From Pseudomonas sp. PA27(2017) (GTDB lineage: Bacteria > Pseudomonadota > Gammaproteobacteria > Pseudomonadales > Pseudomonadaceae), in the NCBI RefSeq assembly GCF_001945445.1, contig NZ_MSXW01000023.1:1-64000 (forward strand): a DNA stretch of 64,000 nt, read 5' to 3'. A model generated the notes under the pieces. It was not told the origin of the DNA. It worked only from the letters and a program-made list of their open reading frames with translations, and did no database searches. This document shows, piece after piece, positions 1 to 8,797 of this stretch; position 1 is the stretch's first letter; each line of letters opens with the position of its first letter. The translations under genes were made by a program, and so were the position numbers.

Positions 1-128
1 CGAAGGATTCCTTATCGGCGTTTGCGGTGAGTATGGGGTGGGGGAATTCTCCCACTGTCTGGCTTGTCGCTTGCAGAAGCCGCGCATGTCCCTCCACCCC
101 CGACAGGTTCCTAGCCTAGAACATACAA
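1..128. other. No gene recognised (window edge)
   Basis: The first 128 bases contain short open frames in several phases but no ribosome binding site followed by a recognisable protein. The stretch leads directly into the REP-doublet array that starts at 129, so it is most likely intergenic. Confidence 0.5.
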
Positions 129-560
129 GCCGCGACCTCGCGGCGAATAGCACTCACGACGCCGCTTTTACGGGATGGCCACGATCGCTTCGCCCCGGGC
201 CGGGGCTCCTACGGGTGTAATGACTTCTCCCGATCCTGTGGCCGCGACCTCGCGGCGAATAGCACTCACGACGCCGCTTTTACGGGATGGCCACGATCGC
301 TTCGCCCCGGGTCGGGGCTCCTACGGGTGTAATGACTTCTCCCGATCCTGTGGGAGCCGTGACCTCACGGCGAATGGCACTCACGACGCCGCTTTTACGG
401 AATGGCCACGATCGCTTCGCCCCGGGTCGGGGCTCCTACGGGTGTAATGACTTCTCCCGATCCTGTGGGAGCCGCGACCTCGCGGCGAATAGCACTCACG
501 ACGCCGCTTTTGCGGGATGGCCACGATCGCGTCTCCCCGGGTCGGGGCTCCTACGGATTT
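129..560. repeat. Tandem REP-doublet (REPIN-like) array, four units
   Basis: Four near-identical units start at 129, 241, 356 and 471 (periods 112, 115, 115). Each unit carries two hairpin-forming palindromes, GCCGCGACCTCGCGGC and GCCCCGGGTCGGGGC. The second, read on the other strand, is a diverged copy of the first, so each unit is an inverted REP pair. The open frames that run through the array repeat with the same period and are not genes. A second array of the same unit lies at 22985-23445. Such elements are known in Pseudomonas as extragenic palindromes mobilised by RAYT transposases; no RAYT gene lies in this window. Confidence 0.9.
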
Positions 561-580
561 GACGATCGCCCGCGACCCCG

Positions 581-615
581 TGGGAGCGCGCCATGCGCGC
601 GAAAAATCGCGGGTC
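581..615. repeat. Solitary REP-like palindrome
   Basis: TGGGAGCGCGCCATGCGCGC contains the self-complementary core GCGCGCCATGCGCGC. The same sequence recurs at 55145-55176, between the TRAP operon and dctD. It lies just past the stop codon of the L,D-transpeptidase gene. Confidence 0.7.
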
Positions 616-648
616 CGGCGCACGCCCACAAATCCTGCTGCTCCGACT

Positions 649-2262
649 TCAAATCCGGTTCGACGCCTCCAGCGCCTTCAGCAGACGCGCGTCGTGGCCG
701 TAGATATCCGGGCGGAACTGCACCTGCCCGTCCGCGCCGACCTGGGCCGTCCAGTAGGCCATCAGGATTGGCACCGGTTGCGGCAGGTCGGCGCGCAAGG
801 TGCGGCCGCTGTCCCACTGTTTGACGATGCGCGCGCGCTCGGCTGGCGAGGCGCCAGCGAGCAACTGATCGACCAGTTCGGTAACCCGCTCGATGCGCAC
901 GCAGCCCGAACTGAACAGCCGCGGCAGGTTGTCGAACAGGCGCTGGCTCGGCGTGTCGTGCAGGTACACCGAAAACGGATTGGGGAAGCGAATCGCCACC
1001 TTGCCCAGCGGGCTGTGTGCACCCGCCGACTGGCGCACCATCACCCGGCCGGGGCGCTCCCAGTCGACGCCACGCGGGTCTACCGGATTGCCTTCGTAGT
1101 CGATCACCTGCATGTGGTTGGCGGCCAGGTAGCCGGCCGCGTCACGGCGCAACTCGGGTAGCTTGTCTTCCTTCAGGATGGTCGGCGGAATGGTCCAGGT
1201 CGGGTTGAGCGTCAGGTGAGTGATGCGCGAGCGCAGCAGCGGCGTCGGCCGCGCCGGGCGACCGACCTGGGTGCGCGCCTGCCAGGTGACGGCGTGGTCA
1301 CGCAGGAACATCACCTCGGCGCCCGCCACGTCGATCAGCACGCTGGTCGGCTCGATCTCGTGGGACAGCCAGCGCAGGCGCTCCAGGTTGATGCGAATCT
1401 GGTCCATACGCTCGCTGGCGGAACGGTTCAGCTCGGCCAGGGTGCCGGGGCCGACCACGCCATCGGGCTTGAGCAGATGGTTGCGCTGGAAGGCCTTGAC
1501 CGCCTCGACCAACGCCGTGGAGTACACCGACGTTTCCTCGGCGACCAGAGCCGGCGCGCCCTGGGACAGATCACCGTGCAGCTGCAGCCGCTGCTCCAGC
1601 AAGGGCACTCGGCCATCCACGGCGCCCGGCTTGAGCAGCGTGCCACCGGGAATCGCCAGCCACTGCGGTAATTGCTCGCGACGCAACTCGGCGTAGCGCT
1701 GACGCAATTGCTGGTAGGGGCCGAAATCCGGTCGCGCCTGGGCGAAAGCCCGTGCCGGGTCGGCCAGCCCCGCCTGGGCGATGGCCAGCAGCGGCGCCTG
1801 GCTCTGCTGCACCGCCATGCTCTCGGGCTCCCACAAGGGCTCGACCTTGGCCTGCTCGAGGCGCCCGTAGGTCAGATCCCGCAGGGCCTGCAGATACGCC
1901 GTGGTGGCGAGCACGTCGACACAGGCTTCGAGGCGCGGCGACGGATCGCTGACCGCCGCCAGTTCGCGCAGTGGCTCCAGATGGTAGGCGCGCGGCTCCA
2001 GGCCATCGTCGGCCAAGGCCTCCAACTGGGCGAACAGTACGGCCAGGTTTTCCTTGTTCCAAGCTGCTTGCGAGCCGCGCAGCAGATAGAACGGCTCCAG
2101 CCATTCACGATCCTTGGCGGAGAGCTCAAGCACGGGCGTTACGCAGCTCAGACCGGGCTCGGCGAGCTGCTCCTGCAACGGGCTGGGCGGCGGGGTTTCA
2201 GCCAGCGCCAGGGGTGCCGTCAGGGCCAGCGCCCAGGCAGCGGTTGAAGAGGGAGAAAACAA
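649..2262 (-). CDS. Murein L,D-transpeptidase, YcbB/LdtD type
   Basis: This periplasmic enzyme would make 3-3 meso-DAP cross-links in peptidoglycan or anchor proteins to it. The 537-residue product starts with a short cleavable signal peptide ending near LALA-ET. An amidase/PG-binding-like N-terminal region follows, then a peptidoglycan-binding segment (AFQRNHLLKPDGVVGPGT) and the YkuD catalytic domain with SSGCVRI, where Cys454 is the expected nucleophile. A TTG start at 2262 is preferred because GGAG lies seven bases upstream and the signal peptide then begins at residue 1. The upstream ATG at 2388 adds 42 basic residues that would bury the signal peptide and almost closes the gap to the divergent gene. 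Its neighbour at 2415 is a second L,D-transpeptidase of another family. Family assignment is firm; the start is inferred. Confidence 0.9.
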   Translation of the reverse strand: MFSPSSTAAWALALTAPLALAETPPPSPLQEQLAEPGLSCVTPVLELSAKDREWLEPFYLLRGSQAAWNKENLAVLFAQLEALADDGLEPRAYHLEPLRELAAVSDPSPRLEACVDVLATTAYLQALRDLTYGRLEQAKVEPLWEPESMAVQQSQAPLLAIAQAGLADPARAFAQARPDFGPYQQLRQRYAELRREQLPQWLAIPGGTLLKPGAVDGRVPLLEQRLQLHGDLSQGAPALVAEETSVYSTALVEAVKAFQRNHLLKPDGVVGPGTLAELNRSASERMDQIRINLERLRWLSHEIEPTSVLIDVAGAEVMFLRDHAVTWQARTQVGRPARPTPLLRSRITHLTLNPTWTIPPTILKEDKLPELRRDAAGYLAANHMQVIDYEGNPVDPRGVDWERPGRVMVRQSAGAHSPLGKVAIRFPNPFSVYLHDTPSQRLFDNLPRLFSSGCVRIERVTELVDQLLAGASPAERARIVKQWDSGRTLRADLPQPVPILMAYWTAQVGADGQVQFRPDIYGHDARLLKALEASNRI

Positions 2263-2414
2263 GGCACCGCTCCAATTTACGACAGAGTGAATGACAGCCC
2301 GTCGGAATCGTCCGCGGGAAAAGGGAACTCGGCTGCTAGAATTCCGAGCTTTGTTGTGCCCGTATCGCCTGGCGAAGGCGCGCCCCATCGAAGGCCAAAG
2401 CTCAGAGACTTGAA

Positions 2415-3128
2415 ATGATGACCACGATTCAGCGCATTTGCTTAGCCTTTATTTGCCTGGCGTTGCCCGTTCCGTCCGTAATCGCCGCCACCCTGGCGCC
2501 GGATCCGCTGCTCGAGGGGCTGTCCGCACAAGCACCAGCGCTCGATCGCCAGGTCCTCAATCACGCCCTCGACGCGATGCGCTGCGCCATCAACAATGGT
2601 GCCGTACCTGCCCAACGCCTGGCCGTGATCGACTTCTCCAAACCCTCCAGTGATCGCCGCCTGTGGATCTTCGACCTCACCAAGAAGCGCTTGCTGCTGC
2701 ACGATCTGGTCGCCCACGGCCAGCAATCCGGCGACAACTTCGCCACGCGCTTCTCCAACCGTGAAGGCAGCCATCAATCGAGCATCGGCCTGTTTCGCAC
2801 CAGCGAAAGCTACACCGGCAAGCACGGCTACTCGCTGCGCATGGACGGCCTGGAACCCGGCTTCAACGACCTGGCACGCCAGCGCGCCATCGTCATCCAC
2901 CCCGCCGACTATGTGAACCCGGCCTGGATCAAGACCCAGGGCCGCATCGGCCGTAGCCAGGGCTGCCCGGCGGTGCGCCCGGAAGTTGCACGCATGGTGG
3001 TGGACAGCCTCAAGGGCGGCCAATTCATGTTTTCGTACTACCCCGACAAGCGCTGGCTGAAGGGCTCGGCGTTCATCAACTGCAAGCCTGCACTGGTCGC
3101 GGGCATCCTCAGCGCCAGGGAAGGCTGA
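2415..3128 (+). CDS. Murein L,D-transpeptidase catalytic domain protein (YkuD_2 family)
   Basis: The 237-residue protein has an N-terminal signal peptide (cleavage near VIAA) and a single catalytic domain. The family signature appears as AIVIHPADYV followed by GRSQGCPAVRP, with the Cys of QGCPAVR as presumed nucleophile. This family is annotated as murein L,D-transpeptidase-like and is shorter than YcbB because it lacks the peptidoglycan-binding module. Two adjacent ATGs (2415, 2418) are possible starts and only a weak purine-rich ribosome site (CAGAGAC) precedes them. It is transcribed away from the YcbB-type gene, with 152 bp between them for both promoters. A periplasmic cell-wall role is inferred from the family; the substrate has not been shown. 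Confidence 0.85.
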   Translation: MMTTIQRICLAFICLALPVPSVIAATLAPDPLLEGLSAQAPALDRQVLNHALDAMRCAINNGAVPAQRLAVIDFSKPSSDRRLWIFDLTKKRLLLHDLVAHGQQSGDNFATRFSNREGSHQSSIGLFRTSESYTGKHGYSLRMDGLEPGFNDLARQRAIVIHPADYVNPAWIKTQGRIGRSQGCPAVRPEVARMVVDSLKGGQFMFSYYPDKRWLKGSAFINCKPALVAGILSAREG

Positions 3129-3301
3129 GCCTTTCACCCCGCCTTTTGGCGATCGCACCTCGATAGCGTGCTGCGCTCCGGCAGCGCCAGCGCCCCATTG
3201 CGGCGACTCCAAATCATCTTTTCAGCACCACTGGCGCGCTCTCCGACTACCGCCAAGGCACCGTCACGCCTGGGATTCGGCAATGCTTGCATATTGTGTA
3301 A

Positions 3302-3315
3302 TCTGGTATACCATA
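3302..3315. promoter_or_regulatory. GntR/FCD-type operator in front of the DUF1185 operon
   Basis: TCTGGTATACCATA differs at one base from the perfect palindrome TATGGTATACCATA found at 24746. It overlaps a likely -10 element (CATAAT, 3312-3317) that has TTGCAT at 3287-3292 as a possible -35 with a long spacer. TGGTNNACCA is the known core of many FCD-subfamily GntR operators. Repression of 3347-6768 is inferred. Confidence 0.75.
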
Positions 3316-3346
3316 ATACTCAACACCAACCAGCCGAGGAGCTGCC

Positions 3347-3937
3347 ATGAGTTTCGAGATTCGCAAGATCGTCAGCTACACAGAGGAAACCCTGATCGAA
3401 GGTGGCAAGGCAACCGACAAGCCGGTCACCATGGTCGGCCTGGCCGTCGTGATCAAGAACCCGTGGGTTGGCAATGGCTTCGTCGAAGACCTCAAGCCGC
3501 AGATCAAGGCAAATTGCTCCGCCCTTGGTGAGCTGATGGTCGCGCGCCTGACCGCTGCCATCGGCGGCGCCGAGAAGATCGAAGCCTACGGCAAGGCCGC
3601 CGTGGTCGGCGCCGACGGTGAAATCGAGCATGCCTCAGCCGTCATCCACACCCTGCGCTTCGGCAACCACTACCGCGAGGCGGTAAAGGCCAAGAGCTAC
3701 CTGTCGTTCACCAACAAGCGTGGCGGCCCGGGCACCTCGATCCAGATCCCGATGATGCACAAGGACGACGAAGGCCTGCGCTCGCACTACATCACCCTGG
3801 AGATGCAGATCGAAGACGCCCCGCGCGCCGACGAGATCGTCGTGGTGCTGGGCGCCGCTGACGGTGGTCGCCTGCATCCGCGCATCGGCAACCGCTACAT
3901 CGATCTGGAAGAACTGGCAGCCGAGAAGGCGCAGTAA
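3347..3937 (+). CDS. DUF1185 / 'amino acid synthesis' family protein
   Basis: The 196-residue protein belongs to PF06684. Structures of this family show a variant of the Bacillus chorismate-mutase fold; a biochemical reaction is not established to my knowledge. It is soluble and has no signal peptide. A clear ribosome site (GAGGAGCTGCC) precedes the ATG. It is the first gene of an operon that continues with an alpha/beta hydrolase 13 bp downstream, an aldehyde dehydrogenase and a flavin reductase, and is controlled by the operator at 3302. The fold parallels RutC/YjgF, and the neighbours parallel RutD and RutF, so I infer that it processes an intermediate released by the monooxygenase at 24844. 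That role is a hypothesis. Confidence 0.85.
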   Translation: MSFEIRKIVSYTEETLIEGGKATDKPVTMVGLAVVIKNPWVGNGFVEDLKPQIKANCSALGELMVARLTAAIGGAEKIEAYGKAAVVGADGEIEHASAVIHTLRFGNHYREAVKAKSYLSFTNKRGGPGTSIQIPMMHKDDEGLRSHYITLEMQIEDAPRADEIVVVLGAADGGRLHPRIGNRYIDLEELAAEKAQ

Positions 3938-3950
3938 TCGGGAGCAGGCC

Positions 3951-4784
3951 ATGATTCGGCACCTCGCTGAACGTACCCCCGCCGGCACCAGTTACCGGGT
4001 GATCGGCCAGGGCCAACCCGTGGTACTGATCCACGGCGTGGGCCTGAACAAAGACATGTGGGGCGGCCAGGTCGTTGGCCTGGCACAGCATTTCCAGGTC
4101 ATCGTCTACGACATGCTCGGCCACGGCGACAGCCCGCGCCCGTCGGTAGACACCGACCTGGCCGGTTACGCCGACCAGTTGCGTGAACTGCTCGACCACC
4201 TCGGCCTGCCGCAGGCCATGGTGATCGGCTTCTCGATGGGCGGCCTGGTAGCTCGAGCCTTCGCGCTGCACCATCCGCAGCGCATCGGCGCCCTGGTGGT
4301 GCTCAACAGCGTGTTCAACCGCAGCCCGGAGCAGCGCGCCGGCGTCATCGCGCGCACCGCCCAGGCCGCCGAACATGGCCCGGATGCCAACGCCGAAGCG
4401 GCGCTATCGCGTTGGTTCAGCCGTGAGTACCAGGCCGCCAACCCGGCGCAGATCGCCGCCATTCGCCAGACCCTGGCGGGCAACGATGCCCAGGGTTACC
4501 TGACCACCTACACGCTGTTCGCCACCCAGGACATGTACCGCGCCGACGACCTGGCCGAGATCCAGGTACCGACGCTGATCGCCACCGGCGAGCTCGACCC
4601 GGGCTCCACGCCGCAGATGGCCGAACAGCTGGCGCAGTGCATTCCCGGCGCGCGCGCCGTGGTGCTGGCCGAGCAACGGCATATGATGCCGGTGGAATCG
4701 CCGCGCCTGGTCAACCAGATGCTGCTGGAATTCCTCGAAGAAGCCTGCCAGTTGCAAGACACCGCCAAGGGGATCGTCGCATGA
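3951..4784 (+). CDS. Alpha/beta hydrolase, RutD/enol-lactonase-like
   Basis: The 277-residue cytoplasmic hydrolase shows the oxyanion-side motif VLIHGVG, the nucleophile elbow GFSMGG, an acid in ATGELDPG and a catalytic His in EQRHMMPVE, so the triad is complete. The ATG at 3951 is chosen because GGAG lies nine bases upstream; an open frame extends further upstream inside the preceding gene. It ends in a four-base ATGA overlap with the aldehyde dehydrogenase, which indicates translational coupling. The family covers 3-oxoadipate enol-lactonases and RutD aminoacrylate hydrolases. In this setting it probably cleaves an amide, carbamate or lactone intermediate. The substrate cannot be read from the sequence. 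Confidence 0.88.
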   Translation: MIRHLAERTPAGTSYRVIGQGQPVVLIHGVGLNKDMWGGQVVGLAQHFQVIVYDMLGHGDSPRPSVDTDLAGYADQLRELLDHLGLPQAMVIGFSMGGLVARAFALHHPQRIGALVVLNSVFNRSPEQRAGVIARTAQAAEHGPDANAEAALSRWFSREYQAANPAQIAAIRQTLAGNDAQGYLTTYTLFATQDMYRADDLAEIQVPTLIATGELDPGSTPQMAEQLAQCIPGARAVVLAEQRHMMPVESPRLVNQMLLEFLEEACQLQDTAKGIVA

Positions 4785-6262
4785 CACTCACACGCTATCA
4801 GATGTGCATTGACGGCCAGTGGGTCGACGCGCAATCGGGCAAGACCTTCGAGAGCCTCGACCCGGCCCGCGCCCAGGCCTGGGCCGTACTGCCCGACGCC
4901 GCCGGCGAAGACGTCGAGCGCGCCGTGCAGGCCGCTCAGGCAGCCTTCGAAAACCCGGCCTGGCGTGGCCTCAGTGCCACCGCCCGAGGCAAGCTGCTGC
5001 GCCGCCTCGGTGACCTGATCGCCGAAAACAAGGAAGCCCTGGCCCAGCTGGAAAGCCGCGACAACGGCAAGCTGATCCGCGAAACCCGCGGCCAGGTCGG
5101 CTACCTGCCGGAGTTCTTCCACTACACCGCGGGCCTGGCCGACAAGCTCGAAGGCGGCACCCTGCCCCTCGATAAACCGGACATGTTCGCCTATACCACC
5201 CACGAGCCGATTGGCGTGGTGGCCGGGATCATCCCCTGGAACAGCCCGCTGTACCTGACCGCGATCAAGCTCGCCCCGGCCCTGGCCGCCGGCAACACCA
5301 TCGTGCTTAAGCCCTCGGAACATGCCTCGGCGACCATTCTCGAACTGGCCCGCCTGGCCCTCGAAGCCGGCTTCCCGGCCGGGGTGGTCAACGTGGTCAC
5401 CGGCTACGGGCCAACCACCGGCGCGGCGCTGACCAGCCACCCGCTGGTGCGCAAGATCGCCTTCACCGGCGGCGCCGCCACTGCCCGCCACGTGGTGCGC
5501 GCCAGTGCCGAGAACTTCGCCAAGCTGTCGCTGGAGCTGGGCGGCAAGTCGCCGAACATCATCTTCGCCGATGCCGACCTGGACAGCGCCATCAACGGCG
5601 TGGTCGCCGGCATCTACGCCGCCTCCGGGCAGAGCTGCGTGGCCGGCTCGCGCCTGCTGGTGCAGGACAGCATCTACGACGAGTTCGTCGAGCGCCTGGT
5701 CGAGCGCGCCAAGCGCATCCGCATCGGCAACCCCCAGGACGACGCCAGCGAAATGGGCCCCATGGCCACCGCCCAGCAACTGGCGGTGGTCGAAGGCCTG
5801 GTCGCCACAGCCGTGGCCGAAGGTGCGAAACTGCGCCTGGGTGGCAAACGTCCGCAGGTCGACGGTGAAGGCTGGTACTACGAGCCGACCCTGTTCGAAT
5901 GCAACAGCCACTCGATGACCATCATGCAGGAAGAGGTCTTCGGCCCGGTCGCCTCGGTGATTCGTTTCAAGGACGAAGCCGACGCCCTGGCCATGGCCAA
6001 CGACTCGCAGTTCGGCCTTGCCGCCGGCATCTGGACCCGCGACCTGGGTCGCGCCCATCGCATGGCCAAAGGCGTGCGCTCGGGCATCATCTGGGTCAAC
6101 ACCTACCGCGCCGTATCGGCCATGGCACCGATCGGCGGTTTCAAGAACAGCGGCTACGGCCGTGAAAGCGGCATCGATTCGGTGCTGGCCTACACCGAGC
6201 TGAAAACGGTGTGGATCAACCTGTCGCAAGCGCCAATGCCCGACCCGTTCGTGATGCGCTGA
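4781..6262 (+). CDS. NAD(P)-dependent aldehyde dehydrogenase
   Basis: This 493-residue enzyme is full length for the ALDH superfamily. Visible motifs are the cofactor-binding segment IIPWNSP, the general base in LELGGKSPN and the catalytic Cys in ASGQSCVAGSR. The C-terminal MAPIGGFKNSGYGRE is the oligomerisation region. It would oxidise an aldehyde to a carboxylate in the cytoplasm. The ATG overlaps the stop of the hydrolase by four bases. A second ALDH (6877) lies downstream and is only distantly similar, so two different aldehydes or successive oxidations are likely. The closest named groups are betaine-, indole- and muconic-semialdehyde dehydrogenases, and I do not assign one. Confidence 0.9.
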   Translation: MTLTRYQMCIDGQWVDAQSGKTFESLDPARAQAWAVLPDAAGEDVERAVQAAQAAFENPAWRGLSATARGKLLRRLGDLIAENKEALAQLESRDNGKLIRETRGQVGYLPEFFHYTAGLADKLEGGTLPLDKPDMFAYTTHEPIGVVAGIIPWNSPLYLTAIKLAPALAAGNTIVLKPSEHASATILELARLALEAGFPAGVVNVVTGYGPTTGAALTSHPLVRKIAFTGGAATARHVVRASAENFAKLSLELGGKSPNIIFADADLDSAINGVVAGIYAASGQSCVAGSRLLVQDSIYDEFVERLVERAKRIRIGNPQDDASEMGPMATAQQLAVVEGLVATAVAEGAKLRLGGKRPQVDGEGWYYEPTLFECNSHSMTIMQEEVFGPVASVIRFKDEADALAMANDSQFGLAAGIWTRDLGRAHRMAKGVRSGIIWVNTYRAVSAMAPIGGFKNSGYGRESGIDSVLAYTELKTVWINLSQAPMPDPFVMR

Positions 6263-6282
6263 GCGCATCGAGGAAAAGCAAA

Positions 6283-6768
6283 ATGATCGAACCCGGACTC
6301 TACAAATCCGTCATGGCCGCCTTCCCTTCGGGCGTGACCATCGTCACCACCCAGGGCCCCGATGGCGGCATCGTCGGCATCACCGCCAGCGCCTTCAGCG
6401 CGCTGTCCATCGACCCGGCGCTGGTACTGTTCTGCCCCAACTACGCCTCCGATTCCTACCCGGTGCTACGCGACAGCAAGCGTTTCGCCATCCATCTGCT
6501 GTCCGCCGAGCAGCAGAAGGAAGCCTACGCCTTCGCCGGCAAGGGCAAGGACAAGGCCGCCGGTATCGAGTGGACGCTCAGCGAGCTGGGCAACCCGCTG
6601 CTGAACAACGCCGCAGCGATCATCGAGTGTGAGCTGTGGCGCGAGTATGACGGTGGCGACCACGCGATCATGGTCGGTGCGGTGAAGAACCTGATCCTGC
6701 CCGAGGACGCCCCGGTGCCGATGATCTACCACCGCGGCAAGCTCGGCGCCCTGCCGGCATTTGCCTGA
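6283..6768 (+). CDS. Flavin reductase family protein (RutF/HpaC-like)
   Basis: The 161-residue protein has the FMN-binding split-barrel signature: FPSGVTIVTT near the start, GITASAFSALSIDPALVLFC in the middle and GDHAIMVGAV towards the end. It fits the small reductase component of two-component flavin monooxygenases, which supplies reduced FMN from NAD(P)H. The ATG at 6283 follows GAGGAAAAG; a longer open frame reaches back to 6211 but overlaps the aldehyde dehydrogenase. The only oxygenase in the window that would need reduced flavin is the luciferase-like protein at 24844, which has the same operator, so the two probably form one system although they lie 18 kb apart. Confidence 0.9.
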   Translation: MIEPGLYKSVMAAFPSGVTIVTTQGPDGGIVGITASAFSALSIDPALVLFCPNYASDSYPVLRDSKRFAIHLLSAEQQKEAYAFAGKGKDKAAGIEWTLSELGNPLLNNAAAIIECELWREYDGGDHAIMVGAVKNLILPEDAPVPMIYHRGKLGALPAFA

Positions 6769-6826
6769 GCTGCTGACCATCGGCCTGCCACAGGCTGATG
6801 GCCAACACGCTGCACATCCTTTCTTT

Positions 6827-6865
6827 GGCCGTGCTCACTCACCCTCGAGCACGGCCTGTTTTATT
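6827..6865 (+). terminator. Rho-independent terminator between flavin reductase and second ALDH
   Basis: GGCCGTGCTC (6827-6836) pairs perfectly with GAGCACGGCC (6847-6856) and is followed by TGTTTTATT. The T-tract ends only seven bases before the GGAG ribosome site of the next gene, so the downstream ALDH is either expressed by read-through or from a promoter I cannot see. Confidence 0.8.
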
Positions 6866-6876
6866 CTGGAGCCGCC

Positions 6877-8328
6877 ATGACGCCCGAAGCCTCGCGCCTG
6901 TTCCGCCAGCACGCCTACCTCGACGGCCAGTGGCTGGCCGCCGATCAAGGCAACACCCAAGCCATCTTCAACCCCGCCAATGGCGAAGAGATCGGCCGGG
7001 TACCCGACATGGGCAGCGCCGAAACCCGCCGTGCCATCGTCGCCGCCAACGCCGCCTGGCCAGCCTGGCGGGCACGCACCGCCAAGGAACGCAGCGCCAT
7101 CCTCAAGCGCTGGCACGCCCTGATGCTGGAAAACGCCGACGCGCTGGCCGAGATTCTCACCCTCGAGCAGGGCAAGCCGTTGGCCGAGGCCCGTGGCGAG
7201 ATTCTCTACGCCGCCAGCTTCATCGAGTGGTTCGCCGAGGAAGCCAAGCGCATATACGGTGACACCATTCCCAGCCACAAGCCCGATGCGCGCATCGTGG
7301 TGACCAAGGAGCCGATCGGCGTGGTCGCCGCGATCACGCCGTGGAATTTCCCGGCGGCGATGATCACCCGCAAGGTCGGCCCGGCCCTGGCCGCCGGCTG
7401 CCCGTGCATCGTCAAGCCGGCGCCGGAAACGCCGTTCTCGGCCCTGGCGCTGGCCGCCCTGGCCGAAGAAGCCGGGCTGCCCGCCGGCCTGCTCAACGTG
7501 ATCACCGGTGATGCGGTGGCCATCGGCAACGAACTGTGCGCCAGTGCCGACGTGCGCAAGCTGTCGTTCACCGGCTCCACGCCGATCGGCAAGCTGCTGA
7601 TGCAGCAGTGCGCCAGCACCTTGAAAAAGGTCTCTCTGGAACTGGGTGGCAACGCGCCGTTCATCGTCTTCGATGACGCCGACCTGGAGCGCGCCGTCGA
7701 CGGTGCCATGCTCGCCAAGTACCGCAATGCCGGGCAGACCTGCGTGTGCGTGAACCGCTTCCTGGTACAGGACGGCATCCACGATGCCTTCGTCGCCCGC
7801 CTGGCCGAGCGCGTAGCCGAGCTGAAGGTCGCCGATGGCTTTACCGATGGCGCCCAGCAAGGCCCGCTGATCAACGACCGGGCTGTGGACAAGGTCGCCG
7901 ATCACGTCGCCGATGCCCTGGGCAAAGGCGCCCGGCTGGTCTGCGGCGGCGAGCGCCACGCCCTCGGCCACGGCTTCTACCAGCCCACCGTACTGAGTGA
8001 GGTGACCATCGAGATGAAGGTCGCCCGCGACGAAACCTTCGGCCCGCTGGCCGCGGTGTTCCGCTTCAGCGACGAGGCCCAGGCGATCAGCATGGCCAAC
8101 GACACCGAATTCGGCCTGGCCGCCTACTGCTATACCCGCGACCTGGGTCGCGCCTGGCGGATGAGCGAGGCGCTGGAATATGGCATGGTCGGCATCAACG
8201 AAGGGCTGATCTCTACGGAAGTGGCGCCCTTCGGCGGCATCAAGTCCTCCGGCCTGGGCCGCGAGGGTTCGCACTACGGCATCGACGATTACCTGGAAAT
8301 CAAATACACCCTGATGGGTGGGTTGTAA
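6877..8328 (+). CDS. NAD(P)-dependent succinate-semialdehyde dehydrogenase-type ALDH
   Basis: The 483-residue enzyme matches the GabD subgroup in length and motifs: ITPWNFPAAMITRK, LELGGNAPFIVFDDADL and the catalytic Cys in NAGQTCVCVNRF. Both Cys residues of TCVC are typical of GabD-like enzymes. It would convert succinate semialdehyde or a similar short semialdehyde to the acid that enters central metabolism. The ATG follows GGAGCCGCC. It sits directly behind a terminator and ahead of the structured repeat at 8341. I infer that it completes the pathway begun by the DUF1185 operon; a general 4-aminobutyrate role is the alternative, but no gabT is present. Confidence 0.88.
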   Translation: MTPEASRLFRQHAYLDGQWLAADQGNTQAIFNPANGEEIGRVPDMGSAETRRAIVAANAAWPAWRARTAKERSAILKRWHALMLENADALAEILTLEQGKPLAEARGEILYAASFIEWFAEEAKRIYGDTIPSHKPDARIVVTKEPIGVVAAITPWNFPAAMITRKVGPALAAGCPCIVKPAPETPFSALALAALAEEAGLPAGLLNVITGDAVAIGNELCASADVRKLSFTGSTPIGKLLMQQCASTLKKVSLELGGNAPFIVFDDADLERAVDGAMLAKYRNAGQTCVCVNRFLVQDGIHDAFVARLAERVAELKVADGFTDGAQQGPLINDRAVDKVADHVADALGKGARLVCGGERHALGHGFYQPTVLSEVTIEMKVARDETFGPLAAVFRFSDEAQAISMANDTEFGLAAYCYTRDLGRAWRMSEALEYGMVGINEGLISTEVAPFGGIKSSGLGREGSHYGIDDYLEIKYTLMGGL

Positions 8329-8340
8329 GCAGGCAACTAT

Positions 8341-8714
8341 GTGGCGGGCGCGGCCAATCGGCCGCTTTGGCTTTTTGGTGCTCCTCATGCCACAAAGTAA
8401 GCAGGCGACACCAATTGCCCCTTCAGAAGGCCGAGCGGAATCGTTGTGGAGAGGGTTGAGCGACATGGATGTCGCGAGAGCCGCGATGGGCCAAGGATGG
8501 CCCTTCGCGGCGGGCCCTCGGAACAATGATGAAGCGAGGGAACCCCAGCGAAGCTGGGGCCGTATGTCGGGGCTAGACCTTTTGGTTTCTTTTGGGGCGA
8601 TGCCAAAAGAAACCCGCTCGACAGAGCGGAACCGAACGTATGAACAACGCAATAACGCTGGCAAACCACAGCTCACGCATGGCATGTAGAACGTAAAGAA
8701 CTCGGGGCTAAAGC
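8341..8714. repeat. 373-bp structured dispersed repeat, copy 1
   Basis: This block is about 90% identical by eye to 10585-10956, in the same orientation. It is built from successive hairpins: GCGGCC/GGCCGC, CGACAT/ATGTCG, CCCCAGC/GCTGGGG and a 12-bp stem GGTTTCTTTTGG/CCAAAAGAAACC. In copy 2 the CGACAT stem reads CGGCAT/ATGCCG, a compensated base-pair change. Open frames run through both strands but are interrupted by changes between copies in places and have no credible product. The end (CTCGGGGCTAAAG) resembles a REP half-site. Confidence 0.85.
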
Positions 8715-8797
8715 GGATCGCCGCCCGGCCCCTCCTCCATTCTCCGACCGCCTCTGCCTTCCAACAGCCTCACCGCCAGCCAACCGGGAGAACCGAC

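Noticed and set aside
38..824. Overlapping open frames through the first REP array, repeating similar peptides
   Set aside because: The peptides repeat with the 115-base period of the REP units and have no ribosome sites; the palindromes explain the openness of the frames.
4508..6268. 586-codon open frame on the minus strand opposite the hydrolase and aldehyde dehydrogenase
   Set aside because: It is antisense to two well-supported genes; its His/Gly/Gln-rich peptide is typical of high-GC shadow frames.
8385..8669. Open frames inside the 373-bp repeats that are often translated as hypothetical proteins
   Set aside because: Frames on both strands follow the hairpin structure; changes between copies are compensated in stems rather than synonymous in a frame.
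6835..8685. 616-codon minus-strand frame opposite the second aldehyde dehydrogenase and the structured repeat
   Set aside because: Antisense shadow of a motif-complete ALDH; no recognisable domain.
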